A model generated the notes under the pieces. That model did not search any database. It saw only the letters and a program-made list of their open reading frames with translations, and was not told the origin of the DNA. From contig JAISBR010000022.1 in NCBI GenBank assembly GCA_031266095.1, forward strand, positions 1 through 6,710: a stretch of 6,710 nt of DNA. Direction: 5' to 3'. Below, one piece after another: positions 1 to 6,067 of this stretch. The stretch comes from Treponema sp. Its GTDB lineage: Bacteria; Spirochaetota; Spirochaetia; Treponematales; Breznakiellaceae. Each line of letters starts with the position of its first letter. The first letter of the stretch is position 1. A program made the translations under genes and the position numbers.

Positions 1-1
1 C

Positions 2-1096
2 CGGCTCTTTTCAGCCCAGAAAGCGGGATTTGAAAACTGGCAAACCGTTCTGCGCCTTTCCAGAAAGGAACCATATTTCCTCTTGGAAACGCCTTTCCCC
101 GCAGATACCAGCGCGGCTCTTATCCTGAAAAAACGGATTGATGAGAAGCAGCGGATATTAGCGGAAGGAGAGGAAAAAAAATTGATACGGGTTTCGGCCA
201 CCCCGGACCTTAATGTATTTTTCTTTTGCCCTCTCAAGTGGCTGTACAAAAAAATAATCGGGGTGGAAAAACTTACCATGGAAGCCCAACTCCTGGATGA
301 TGCCTCCCTGGGGCTGCTCTACCATGAAATATTGAGAGACCTTTTTACGCGAATTCGGGAAACAGATAAAGCGTTTAACAGCAGGCGGCTCGCCGAATAC
401 TTTAAGTGGACAGAGGAAATCACCCTTGCCGCCGCAAAGAATTACCCCGCATTTCAGGGACCCCTGGCAGTACCACTGGTGATGTCCCAGGCCAGAGCCA
501 TCATTCAAAAACTCAAGGGTCTCCTCAAAATCGAGTCCGCTTATTTTGATGGATACGCTGCCGGCGATCTGGAAGCCCCCTTAAGTTTGGCGGAAGGTGG
601 TACACGGCTCTACGGCATAGTGGACAGGGTTTCGATTTCCCCGGACGGCGCACCTCTGATCATCGATTACAAGACCGGCAAAACCCCCACCAAAGCCGAC
701 AGCACGGGGACAGACGGTTCTCCGCCGAAAGATTTTCAAATGCCCCTGTATATCAAACTCTACGAGGCAAAGGCAGGGGTCCCTGTTGAGCAAGCCTGCT
801 TTTTCAGTATTAATGATCATGACCTAAGCGCCGTGATAGGTTCCCCTGGAAAAAAACGCGGCCATGCAAGGGAAGATTACCAGGAAACCATGGAGGCTGT
901 TGACATCTGTATCGAACAATTCGCCAATGCTGTAGATTCCCTGAATTTCGTACCTCCGGAAACTGATTTGGAAGCCTGTTCAGCCTGTGATTACCGGTGT
1001 CTCTGCCGGACCACGTTTACCCTTAATTCCGGACGGTTTTTAAAGCGCAGTAATACTGTTGGGAAAAATTCAAGAGGAGACGGGTATGTCAATTGA
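2..1096 (+). CDS. addB: AddB-like helicase-nuclease subunit, C-terminal part (5' end outside window)
   Basis: Open in frame to the left edge with no stop, so this is the last ~364 residues of a larger protein; the TTG at 83 is not a credible start. Counting from that TTG codon as residue 1, a RecB-type PD-(D/E)XK nuclease core is visible: H81 (LYHEIL), D181 (GIVDRV), D195-x-K197 (IIDYKTGK) and Q219 with PLYIKLY after it. One cysteine (C49, FFFCPLKW) precedes the core, and C299-x2-C302-x5-C308 closes the protein. In AddB this four-cysteine set binds a 4Fe-4S cluster that staples the nuclease domain. The protein would act in the cytoplasm with AddA, cutting one strand during resection of double-strand ends and, in studied AddAB enzymes, taking part in Chi recognition. 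Nearly all of AddB's usual ~1,150 residues, including the helicase-like part, lie outside. It overlaps addA by 11 bp, so the two are surely co-translated. A stand-alone RecB-family nuclease is possible but less likely in this context. Confidence 0.8.
   Translation, partial: RLFSAQKAGFENWQTVLRLSRKEPYFLLETPFPADTSAALILKKRIDEKQRILAEGEEKKLIRVSATPDLNVFFFCPLKWLYKKIIGVEKLTMEAQLLDDASLGLLYHEILRDLFTRIRETDKAFNSRRLAEYFKWTEEITLAAAKNYPAFQGPLAVPLVMSQARAIIQKLKGLLKIESAYFDGYAAGDLEAPLSLAEGGTRLYGIVDRVSISPDGAPLIIDYKTGKTPTKADSTGTDGSPPKDFQMPLYIKLYEAKAGVPVEQACFFSINDHDLSAVIGSPGKKRGHAREDYQETMEAVDICIEQFANAVDSLNFVPPETDLEACSACDYRCLCRTTFTLNSGRFLKRSNTVGKNSRGDGYVN
1075..1079 (+). promoter_or_regulatory. Shine-Dalgarno AGGAG that sets the addA start
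   Basis: AGGAG lies 6 nt before the ATG at 1086 and inside the end of addB. It favours ATG 1086 over the in-frame TTG at 1059, which has no comparable site and would lengthen the overlap. The arrangement suggests translational coupling of the two subunits. Confidence 0.8.
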
Positions 1097-4000
1097 ATCC
1101 CTGCTTGCCGATCTTGACAGCGAACAGAAGGAAGCCGCAACTGCCTGTTTCAATGCGGTAGTTACCGCCGGAGCCGGATCGGGGAAAACCAAGGCGCTGG
1201 CCTCCCGGTACGCCTGGCTCGTGATGGAAAAAGGATACAAGGTTGACGAAATTCTTACCCTTACCTTCACCAATAAAGTGGTAAATGAAATGTACAGCCG
1301 CATTTATTCCCTTCTTGCGGAACAGCAGGATAATGAGCGGGCCAGGGAAGCGGTTGAGGAATTTCATAAGGCGCGGATCCTTACGCTGGACGCCTTTAGC
1401 GCCGCCATTGCCCGGACCGCCTCGTCCCGGTACGGAATAAGCCCCGATTTCACAAGCGATCTTCAGGGCGTACAAGAACTTGCCCTGGAAACGGCGCTAC
1501 CCTTTGTGCTGGCTCACCGGGACAACCCCGCAATACAGGCCATTATTGCCGACCGGAAGATAAGGACTGTGGCGAAAGAACTCTTCGCGGATACCGTACT
1601 GCTGTACTGTCCGATAAGCAGGCCCCTGGACTACAACAGTTTTATACAGCGTCAGCGGGATGAAATTTTGTTTCAATGGAACAGTAAAACTGTTGAAATG
1701 AGACAGCTTATTAACATCATGCGGCGGGAACTGGAAAATGTTACAAAAAAAACAGTAAACCTGTATATCAATCTTTATAATGTATTGGGGGCTTCGCCGC
1801 CCGAGCCACCCGAGCCGCCGGACATTACCCCGCTTTTTGAAAATACCGGCAGCAATCAGGAACTTAGACACAGGGTAGGCGTATATATCACATGGCTCCA
1901 GGACTTGCTGGCCGTGAGCCTTTCGGGAAAACACTCGGATGAATTCACCATTATAAAGGAAAGTATCAAAGAAGCGCGCGTTCTCTTTGCGGAACTGGGG
2001 GCATTCGCCAATACCGCCCTGCAAAGCGGCATTATTGCGGAACTATTCCCCTTAATCGACGAGTTTCGGCAGGATTTTAACCGGCAAAAACGGAAAGCGG
2101 GTATCCTCACCTTTGACGACATCGCCCATCTTGCGGTGGACGCTCTTTCTCAATTCCCCGATATTAGAAAAGCCTACAAGGATACCTGCAAGTCTGTCAT
2201 GGTAGACGAATTTCAGGACAACAACAAACTCCAGCGGGATTTGATTTTTCTTTTGGCCGAAAATCCTGATAGAGACGCCGAAGGCATCCCCCTGCCCGAA
2301 GAACTACGGAAAGACGTAATGTTTTTTGTCGGCGATGAAAAACAGTCTATCTACCGTTTTCGGGGCGCCGATGTTTCGGTTTTCAGGACCCTTGCGGACA
2401 CATTGTGTCCCTGCGGCGAAAAACAGGGAACCCTTAGCCTTATACGCAATTACCGGTCGTCTCCTGTCCTCGTCGATGCCTTCAACCGTTTCTTTGGCGG
2501 CTTTGCTCCCATCGCCAGGACCTTAAGCACCGGGCCGGATACGGATACGCCGTTACCGGGAGCAGTGTTTCTGCCCGATGATGAAGACCTCCCCAATTAT
2601 GAGGCTGCCTATCACCGGGTCTATGCCAGAGAAGAAAGCATTGCTGACGCTCCGCAGTTTCCCCAGGTGCATTTCTGTTTTCTCGACAAAGACCGGCTCG
2701 ACAGGAACAATCCCGGCTTTCCTTCCGACTACGAGCTTGAAGCGGCGTATGTTGCGGAACAAATCCGAAAGATGGTTGAGGAAGATTACAAAATCCGGGA
2801 GCGGAAACCCGGCGGGATTGAGCTTCGCCCCTGTACCTACGGTGATTTTGTAATATTGCAGCGTTCCTACGCCCATCAGAGCATACTGGAAAAACAATGC
2901 AAGAATTTCGGCGTTCCTTTTAACACCGACCGGCCCGCGGGTATTTTTAACGACGCGCCGGTGAACGATCTGTTGATGTATCTGCGGCTCCTGGTATACC
3001 CGGAAGACCGCCTTGCCTACGCCGCCCTTATCCGCTCGCCCTTTATGCGCCTGAGCGATCTTACCCTGTCGGTGTGCCTCCTCAGCAGCAACGCTGTTCC
3101 CTTTGACGAAGCCCTGGAAAACGATATACCCCCGGAAGAACGGGAACTCTACCGCCTGGCCCGGCAGCGCTACAGAGCCCTGGCGGAAGCGGCCCGTACT
3201 TTGCCTGTTACCGATCTTCTGCTCAAACTCTGGTATGACGAAGGTTACCGCTATGAAACCCTCTGGTCCCGGACTTCCCAAATTTACGCCGAACTTTTTG
3301 ATCTTTTTTTTGAGGCGGCCCGGAACATGGACAGCCGGGGCAAGGACCTGGCGGATTTTCTTGATTACATGGACAATCTTGTAAGCCAGGAAGAAAAACT
3401 TGACGATCTCAATCTTCCCCCTGCCGAAGGAAGCGCCGGGGTACGGATTATGTCAATCCACAAAAGCAAAGGACTGGAATTCCCTGTAGTTTTTGTGTAC
3501 GGGTGCGGCAGTAAAAAAAAGACCCAAAGCAATAGTGAAACTGTCTATTTCAGCGAACAGTGGGGGATTTCCATAAACCTTCCCCATGCCGATGAACTCC
3601 CCGGACCGTTTGAAAATTACTTCTTTAGTTTGAGCCGGGAAGAAGAAGACATGAAAGAGACAGCCGAACTCAGACGGCTGCTCTATGTTGCCATGACCAG
3701 GGCGGAAAGCCGGTTGTTCCTGACCGCTTCCCTGCCAAAATCCGACAAGAAAGAAAAAGACGAACAAACCGGGGACGGTGAATATACGGTCCAATCCATT
3801 AAGGAACGGCTGGCCTATCTTAACGCAAAGCACAGTTTTAATGGTTTGATTCATTCGTTTTTGGATTTGATCCTTCCACCCCTGGTTATGGCAGAGAACG
3901 AGAACCCTGTTTTTACCATTGAAAAAATTCCCATTTATACCAGAGAAGAAATCCGTCTTGCCGCACACCGCTCCCGTTCCAACAGGCCGGTCTCCATGAC

Positions 4001-4697
4001 GGAAGCCGCTGCTTCCGCCGCGCAATACTACGCCAATGCCGAAACAATCACTACCCCGCCGCCGCCGCTGATTTCCGTTTCCGCGAGCAGTTTGCAGAGC
4101 GCCGGGCTGTATACCCCTGCCGAAAGTATAACTGCCGCGGCGGGTGGGGATAAACAGGCCGGGGACGCCTCCCTGGACGGTATACTGAGCCGGGCGGGAC
4201 TTGAGGCCGCTGATTTCGGTACTATTGTCCACAGTTTTCTGGAAGGCCGCTTCAAAGGCGTTACAAGCCAAATCCCGCCCCGGATACTGGCCCGGCTTGA
4301 AGACAGGGATGTTCTCCTTATCCGTGAGTCCGCGGAACACATGGCGCAAGGCTTCTTCAACTCTGAATTGGGAAACCTCAGTTTGAAAGGCGCGTACCGG
4401 GAATCGGAATTCCCCATCATTACTCTGGCGGATACAAGGACCGGCAAGATACCGGTTTCAGGCCAGATTGACCTTCTCTTTGAATCGGACGGCGTTATGT
4501 ATATTACGGATTTCAAAACCGACCGCATCGAAGAACCGGAACACCATCTCGCACAAATGGCGGTATATACCCGCGCTGTTTCCGATATTTTCGAAAAGCC
4601 GGTACGCACATGGCTTTTTTACCTTCGCGGCAGTAATGCTGTCGAGGTAACAGAGCAGGTTCAGAATATACATATTATCGTCGATCCTGAAAAATAA
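1086..4697 (+). CDS. addA: AddA: ATP-dependent helicase/nuclease subunit A
   Basis: A 1,203-residue protein, close to the family's usual ~1,200-1,250. It is a superfamily 1A (UvrD/RecB) 3'-5' helicase fused to a C-terminal RecB-type nuclease. Motifs, numbered from ATG 1086, are: Q14 of the Q-motif; Walker A GAGSGKT 29-35; TFTNK 60-64 (Ia); DEFQD 374-378 (Walker B/II); VGDEKQSIYRFRGAD 415-429 (III); NYRSS 455-459 (IV); IHKSKGLEFPVV 791-802 (V); and LLYVAMTRA 865-873 (VI). The nuclease core has H1049 (IVHSFLEG), D1129 (GQID), D1142-x-K1144 (ITDFKTD) and Q1157 with Y1161. All catalytic residues are present, so both helicase and nuclease should be active. A PPEPPEPP stretch near 237-249 and a PPPP stretch near 991-994 look like flexible linkers, the second leading into the nuclease domain. 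With AddB it would unwind and resect double-strand ends for RecA loading. I see no clear terminator in the 57 bp after the stop, where the next gene converges. Confidence 0.94.
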   Translation: MSIESLLADLDSEQKEAATACFNAVVTAGAGSGKTKALASRYAWLVMEKGYKVDEILTLTFTNKVVNEMYSRIYSLLAEQQDNERAREAVEEFHKARILTLDAFSAAIARTASSRYGISPDFTSDLQGVQELALETALPFVLAHRDNPAIQAIIADRKIRTVAKELFADTVLLYCPISRPLDYNSFIQRQRDEILFQWNSKTVEMRQLINIMRRELENVTKKTVNLYINLYNVLGASPPEPPEPPDITPLFENTGSNQELRHRVGVYITWLQDLLAVSLSGKHSDEFTIIKESIKEARVLFAELGAFANTALQSGIIAELFPLIDEFRQDFNRQKRKAGILTFDDIAHLAVDALSQFPDIRKAYKDTCKSVMVDEFQDNNKLQRDLIFLLAENPDRDAEGIPLPEELRKDVMFFVGDEKQSIYRFRGADVSVFRTLADTLCPCGEKQGTLSLIRNYRSSPVLVDAFNRFFGGFAPIARTLSTGPDTDTPLPGAVFLPDDEDLPNYEAAYHRVYAREESIADAPQFPQVHFCFLDKDRLDRNNPGFPSDYELEAAYVAEQIRKMVEEDYKIRERKPGGIELRPCTYGDFVILQRSYAHQSILEKQCKNFGVPFNTDRPAGIFNDAPVNDLLMYLRLLVYPEDRLAYAALIRSPFMRLSDLTLSVCLLSSNAVPFDEALENDIPPEERELYRLARQRYRALAEAARTLPVTDLLLKLWYDEGYRYETLWSRTSQIYAELFDLFFEAARNMDSRGKDLADFLDYMDNLVSQEEKLDDLNLPPAEGSAGVRIMSIHKSKGLEFPVVFVYGCGSKKKTQSNSETVYFSEQWGISINLPHADELPGPFENYFFSLSREEEDMKETAELRRLLYVAMTRAESRLFLTASLPKSDKKEKDEQTGDGEYTVQSIKERLAYLNAKHSFNGLIHSFLDLILPPLVMAENENPVFTIEKIPIYTREEIRLAAHRSRSNRPVSMTEAAASAAQYYANAETITTPPPPLISVSASSLQSAGLYTPAESITAAAGGDKQAGDASLDGILSRAGLEAADFGTIVHSFLEGRFKGVTSQIPPRILARLEDRDVLLIRESAEHMAQGFFNSELGNLSLKGAYRESEFPIITLADTRTGKIPVSGQIDLLFESDGVMYITDFKTDRIEEPEHHLAQMAVYTRAVSDIFEKPVRTWLFYLRGSNAVEVTEQVQNIHIIVDPEK

Positions 4698-4754
4698 AGA
4701 ACCCCGCTCCGAAGCTCTAAATTCGACAGCCTCGTTACGCGCCGTACCTGCCTT

Positions 4755-5156
4755 TTACCAGATACAGCTTAATCCATCGCCTTTATATAATTTTAGCCTT
4801 GAATCTTTACCGACCAATGTATATTTGTTTTTTATACATTGGTATATCAGCATCCGGTCAAATGGATCTTTGTGGTTTTCTTTTAAAGGAAGCTGCAAAC
4901 TATTTAAAGCTTCGACAGGATCCAGAGGAATTAATTCAAATCCCATTTCTTTACAATATTTAGGGATTTCTCTTATGTTAAAGGATTCAATGATTAATTT
5001 TCCAATGTTACATTTTAACGCTATTTCCCATAATGAAACGGCGCTTATGAATATTTCATTATTGTTGTTTTCTAATTCATTTATAATCCCTTGAGGCAAT
5101 TCATTGCTTTTCCCAATTGACCATAATAATGTGCGGGTATCCAATAATAATTTCAT
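4755..5156 (-). CDS. vapC: VapC-like PIN-domain toxin (type II toxin-antitoxin)
   Basis: A 133-residue single PIN domain, the normal size for the family. It begins MKLLLDTRTLLW with D6, followed by E44 (SLWEIALK), the DPFDRMLI block with D97 and D100, and D118 (GKDSRLKLY). These match the acidic residues that bind Mg2+ in PIN RNases. VapC toxins cut RNA, often tRNA or the 23S sarcin-ricin loop, and are held inactive by the antitoxin; this one's target cannot be read from sequence. The usual DTHTLLW has R8 instead of His, a residue outside the acidic set. The ATG follows the antitoxin stop with no gap (TGAATG), and GGAG 9 nt upstream inside the antitoxin gene can serve as ribosome site, so translation is probably coupled. 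The pair is clearly more AT-rich than addA, which suggests acquisition by transfer. Family assignment is firm and activity is inferred. Confidence 0.88.
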   Translation of the reverse strand: MKLLLDTRTLLWSIGKSNELPQGIINELENNNNEIFISAVSLWEIALKCNIGKLIIESFNIREIPKYCKEMGFELIPLDPVEALNSLQLPLKENHKDPFDRMLIYQCIKNKYTLVGKDSRLKLYKGDGLSCIW

Positions 5157-5396
5157 TCACCGCATCTCCGACAACTCTTCAGCGGTCATCTCAAAATCGT
5201 CCCTGAATTTTATTTTTATTTTTCCGTCCAAAATACCAATTTTCCGCCTGCTTATCTTTTCCTCAATGTATGGAACCATCATGGCAACAGGTTTCTTTGC
5301 TCTGCCATATAAAATTCCAATCGTGTTTCCTTGTTTTACCTCTTCAAGAACTTCTGAAAAATGAGTCTTGACTTCTCCGACGGGCATTGTTTTCAT
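5157..5396 (-). CDS. Phd/YefM-family antitoxin of the VapC-like toxin
   Basis: A 79-residue protein starting MKTMPVGEVKTHFSEVLEEV. This is the typical Phd/YefM N-terminal DNA-binding fold, followed by GILYGRAKKPVAMMVPY and a charged C-terminal tail (GKIKIKFRDDFEMTAEEL) of the kind that wraps the PIN toxin. It should bind and inhibit the toxin and, with it, repress its own promoter. An upstream in-frame start at 5474 is open but would put the promoter inside the gene, so I reject it. ATG 5396 has no Shine-Dalgarno site, and neither does the next ATG at 5387. The placement of the -10 box suggests a leaderless or nearly leaderless mRNA starting at or next to ATG 5396. Confidence 0.87.
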   Translation of the reverse strand: MKTMPVGEVKTHFSEVLEEVKQGNTIGILYGRAKKPVAMMVPYIEEKISRRKIGILDGKIKIKFRDDFEMTAEELSEMR

Positions 5397-5403
5397 GGTG
5401 ATA

Positions 5404-5432
5404 ACTATACCATCAATTTGACAACTTGTCAA
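5404..5432 (-). promoter_or_regulatory. Near-consensus sigma-70 promoter of the toxin-antitoxin operon
   Basis: On the - strand, TTGACA (5432-5427), a 17-bp spacer, then TATAGT (5409-5404). Only 7 nt separate the -10 box from ATG 5396, so the predicted start of transcription falls at or beside the start codon. Just upstream, on the + strand, ATATTTC occurs at 5434-5440 and again at 5445-5451, 11 bp (one helical turn) apart; this AT-rich direct repeat could be an UP element or extra protein site. Confidence 0.75.
5418..5432. promoter_or_regulatory. Perfect palindrome over the -35 box, probable antitoxin operator
   Basis: TTGACAACTTGTCAA is a perfect inverted repeat with 7-bp arms around one central base. 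It contains the whole -35 hexamer of the toxin-antitoxin promoter. Phd/YefM antitoxins bind short palindromes at their own promoter, so binding here would block RNA polymerase directly. The site is seen; the binding is inferred. Confidence 0.65.
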
Positions 5433-5490
5433 TATATTTCCGCCATATTTCGGAACCGGTACGGCAAAATTCACGCGTCATGCGCTTCGC

Positions 5491-5520
5491 TTGACAGGCC
5501 CCCTTGGGGGCTACTATACT
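5491..5520 (+). promoter_or_regulatory. Promoter driving the cobalamin riboswitch RNA
   Basis: TTGACA (5491-5496), an 18-bp spacer, then TATACT (5515-5520). The expected transcription start is near 5527, just before the riboswitch P1 strand, which supports the call. Divergent from the toxin-antitoxin promoter, with about 58 bp between the two -35 boxes. The spacer carries the inverted repeat GCCCCC-TT-GGGGGC (5498-5511). Confidence 0.65.
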
Positions 5521-5531
5521 TGCCATAGTAG
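5511..5531. repeat. Inverted repeat across the -10 box of the riboswitch promoter
   Basis: CTACTAT (5511-5517) and ATAGTAG (5525-5531) are perfect inverted 7-bp arms around a 7-bp centre, covering the -10 box and the predicted start site. If transcription starts near 5527, the left arm is not transcribed, so this would act as DNA, for example as a repressor site. No regulator gene is visible here. Confidence 0.5.
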
Positions 5532-5722
5532 ATTTCAAAGGAACTGGGGTAACCGTCCGGAAAGGCGGAATTCCCCGACTATACCCGTAACTGTAAACGG
5601 AAGGCCAAACCTGCACGGCAGGGAGGCCGGCTTTGTTGGGACAGCCACTGTCAATACCACCGCAACAGCGGAAGATGGGAAGGCTTACAAAGCATAATCC
5701 TGAGTCAGGAGACTTTGGTCTA
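5529..5722 (+). promoter_or_regulatory. Cobalamin (adenosylcobalamin-type) riboswitch
   Basis: The conserved cobalamin-riboswitch blocks occur in the right order: AAAGGAAC (5537-5544), a GGGG...CCCC arm, CCCGTAACTGTAAACGG (5584-5600), GCCACTG (5644-5650), GGGAAGGC (5677-5684) and GAGTCAGGAGAC (5702-5713). A closing P1 helix can form between TAGATT (5529-5534) and GGTCTA (5717-5722). Peripheral hairpins are present, such as CCTGC-ACG-GCAGG (5610-5622) inside a GGCC/GGCC stem, and the overall size fits the long class I form. The hairpin at 5741-5756 (GGTTC-GGGTTG-GAGCC) sits where P13 is expected; its loop GGTTG can pair with TAACC (5550-5554), a possible version of the L5-L13 kissing contact. 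The RNA would sense coenzyme B12. No coding gene follows closely, which is unusual. Confidence 0.9.
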
Positions 5723-5740
5723 TTTTTCTTTGTTTTTTTA

Positions 5741-5864
5741 GGTTCGGGTTGGAGCCTTGAGAAATATCCGTTACTGCGAGTTTTAAACGGTTGTTTCCCG
5801 GTATCATGCGGCCAAAGGGAGCAGTATGTCCGCGCATTATGGGAATCGAACTCGCGGTAACGCG
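5741..5864 (+). ncRNA. Structured RNA element after the riboswitch (expression platform or non-coding RNA body)
   Basis: A 14-bp helix with one G-U pair joins CGTTACTGCGAGTT (5769-5782) to AACTCGCGGTAACG (5849-5862). The ~66 nt it encloses contain further pairing options: AAAC-GGTT-GTTT (5785-5796), TTCCC with GGGAA, and CATGC with GTATG (5805-5826). A competing hairpin, CGCG-GTAA-CGCG (5853-5864), has a GNRA-type tetraloop and cannot coexist with the long helix, so two states are possible. The 16-nt hairpin at 5741-5756 begins the block. No RNA family is recognised. The GGGAGCAG string near the apex recalls signal-recognition-particle RNA, but the matching 5' motif is missing. The folding is seen by eye; function is unknown. 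Confidence 0.5.
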
Positions 5865-5918
5865 CCGGAAATTTTTAACGATACTCTCTACTTATACGCG
5901 AACCAATTACGCGCAAAC

Positions 5919-5991
5919 AAGAACGCCAGGGTTCATCCGGGGGATTACTCGCAGTATCTTCCGGGTGGGCCAGGGCGTTCTTTTTATTTTT
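5919..5991 (+). terminator. Very long hairpin plus U-tract, intrinsic terminator
   Basis: The stem runs from 5919 to 5982: AAGAACGCC with GGCGTTCTT (9 bp), an AG/AG internal loop, GGTTCATCC with GGGTGGGCC (9 bp, three G-U), GGGGGAT with ATCTTCC (7 bp, two G-U), then the loop TACTCGCAGT. A T-rich tract (TTTTTATTTTT, 5981-5991) follows. Five G-U pairs would be A-C mismatches in RNA from the other strand, so the + strand transcript is the one that folds well. It most simply ends the riboswitch transcript; antitermination here would extend transcription toward the gene at 6175. Confidence 0.78.
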
Positions 5992-6067
5992 GGAATAGAG
6001 GGGAATAACCGCTCCGTTTAGGCTCATCATCTTTTGTGGATCACCTCCATGTTTTTTGTTGTTTTTT

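Noticed and set aside
3453..4349. Long - strand open frame opposite addA
   Set aside because: It lies wholly within a gene with complete catalytic motifs and its product has no recognisable domain; it is a codon-bias shadow.
4698..4754. Terminator between addA and the toxin gene
   Set aside because: Only a 4-bp CGAA/TTCG pairing is visible on the + strand, with no T-run; nothing convincing in either direction.
5157..5474. Longer, 105-residue version of the antitoxin starting at 5474
   Set aside because: The extra 26 residues overlap the promoter and operator, have no ribosome site, and lie before the conserved family start MKTMPVGEVK.
5710..5739. Riboswitch terminator: AGAC-TTTG-GTCT followed by a U-rich tract
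   Set aside because: A 4-bp stem that shares bases with the riboswitch P1 helix is too weak; the tract is more likely a linker before the P13-like hairpin.
5801..5832. Possible signal-recognition-particle RNA, from GGGAGCAG near the apex of a ~95-nt hairpin
   Set aside because: The partner strand lacks the conserved CAGG and the GNAR tetraloop stem; the match is only a short string.
5838..5864. GGGAATCGAACTCGC, which looks like the T-arm of a - strand tRNA
   Set aside because: The T-stem does not pair and no acceptor, D or anticodon arms are present around it; the bases are explained by the 14-bp helix.
5826..6008. A + strand 60-codon frame (MSAHYGNRTRGN...) with GGGAG a few bases before its ATG, downstream of the riboswitch
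   Set aside because: It runs straight through the terminator hairpin and U-tract, the product looks like no family, and its start lies inside a folded element. A B12-controlled small protein is not excluded, but the sequence gives no support beyond the ribosome-site-like string.
6036..6067. Second weak + strand terminator: GTGGA-TCACC-TCCAT followed by T-runs
   Set aside because: Only a 5-bp stem with one G-U pair; the 16S-tail match accounts for the sequence at least as well.
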